Shown: positions 63,986 to 64,000 of the stretch, piece by piece
Layout of the letters: each line of letters starts with the position of its first letter
Position numbering within the stretch: the stretch's first letter is position 1
NCBI RefSeq assembly: GCF_011386835.1
Contig: NC_088796.1
Coordinates: forward strand, 89,759,468 to 89,823,467
DNA from: Chrysemys picta bellii
Taxonomy: Eukaryota > Chordata > Testudines > Emydidae
Reading direction: 5' to 3'
Length of the DNA stretch: 64,000 nt
The notes under the pieces: generated by a model
Told to the model about the DNA's origin: nothing
The model's input: the letters and a program-made list of their open reading frames with translations, nothing else
Databases searched by the model: none
Made by a program: the position numbers and the translations under genes

Positions 63986-64000
63986 TCTCGCTCCAGAGTG

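Larger units (their letters stand above)
52408..64000 (-). other. NTRK2: NTRK2 intron upstream of the T1 exon (partial)
   Basis: Intronic DNA 5' of the T1 acceptor in the gene's orientation. The transmembrane exon that should splice into the T1 tail was looked for and not seen, so it lies past the right edge. Outside the listed CR1, LTR, MIR and SINE pieces, 52415-54100, 54765-55100, 55240-56480, 58690-60480, 60625-61910 and 62720-63750 are A+T-rich unique sequence without recognisable content. Confidence 0.8.

Noticed and set aside
52408..64000. Transmembrane exon of NTRK2
   Set aside because: Searched on the minus strand for the membrane-helix and SKFGMK coding blocks; no match seen, so it probably lies beyond the right edge.

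Overview
The window is vertebrate nuclear DNA, almost certainly from a cryptodiran turtle. It is A+T-rich, intronic and dense in transposon fossils. The key evidence is a tRNA-derived SINE of the Cry I (tortoise pol III SINE) type at 62530-62715, many CR1 LINE pieces, and several short TIR elements with clean target-site duplications. The species cannot be fixed from the sequence alone.

Only one gene is supported: NTRK2 (TrkB, the BDNF/NT-4 receptor), on the minus strand. Two exons are visible. The exon at 52370-52407 encodes the private C-terminal tail and stop codon of the truncated receptor TrkB.T1. The exon at 14841-15029 encodes the intracellular juxtamembrane segment with the NPQY Shc/FRS2 docking site and belongs to the full-length receptor. 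Both start in the same splice phase, so they are mutually exclusive continuations of an upstream transmembrane exon that lies beyond position 64000. The kinase exons lie beyond position 1. The rest of the window is intron, plus the T1 3' UTR running leftwards from 52369, whose end I cannot fix.

Layout: 1-3150, antisense CR1 LINE copy running off the window; 3816-9315, a foldback retroposon and four MITEs; 14841-15029, NTRK2 docking-site exon; 19579-25714, a palindromic MITE, then a CR1 split by a 1.1-kb solo LTR; 30045-34385, nested antisense CR1 carrying two MITEs and a second CR1 tail; 36186-44628, more MITEs and SINE/CR1 tails; about 46200-52369, possible T1 3' UTR with hairpins, a hAT MITE and a 27-bp duplication; 52370-52407, T1 exon; 56490-58683, sense CR1 reverse-transcriptase remnant, MIR and a 740-bp solo LTR; 60486-63985, MIR copies, a CR1 tail and the Cry I SINE.

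No operon, defence system, CRISPR array or other exotic system is present. All other long open frames are chance frames or decayed transposon coding sequence. The points most worth checking are the T1 versus full-length exon arrangement, repeat-derived structure in the T1 3' UTR, the hAT MITE family shown by three copies with 8-bp duplications, and the nested insertions that give a relative chronology.
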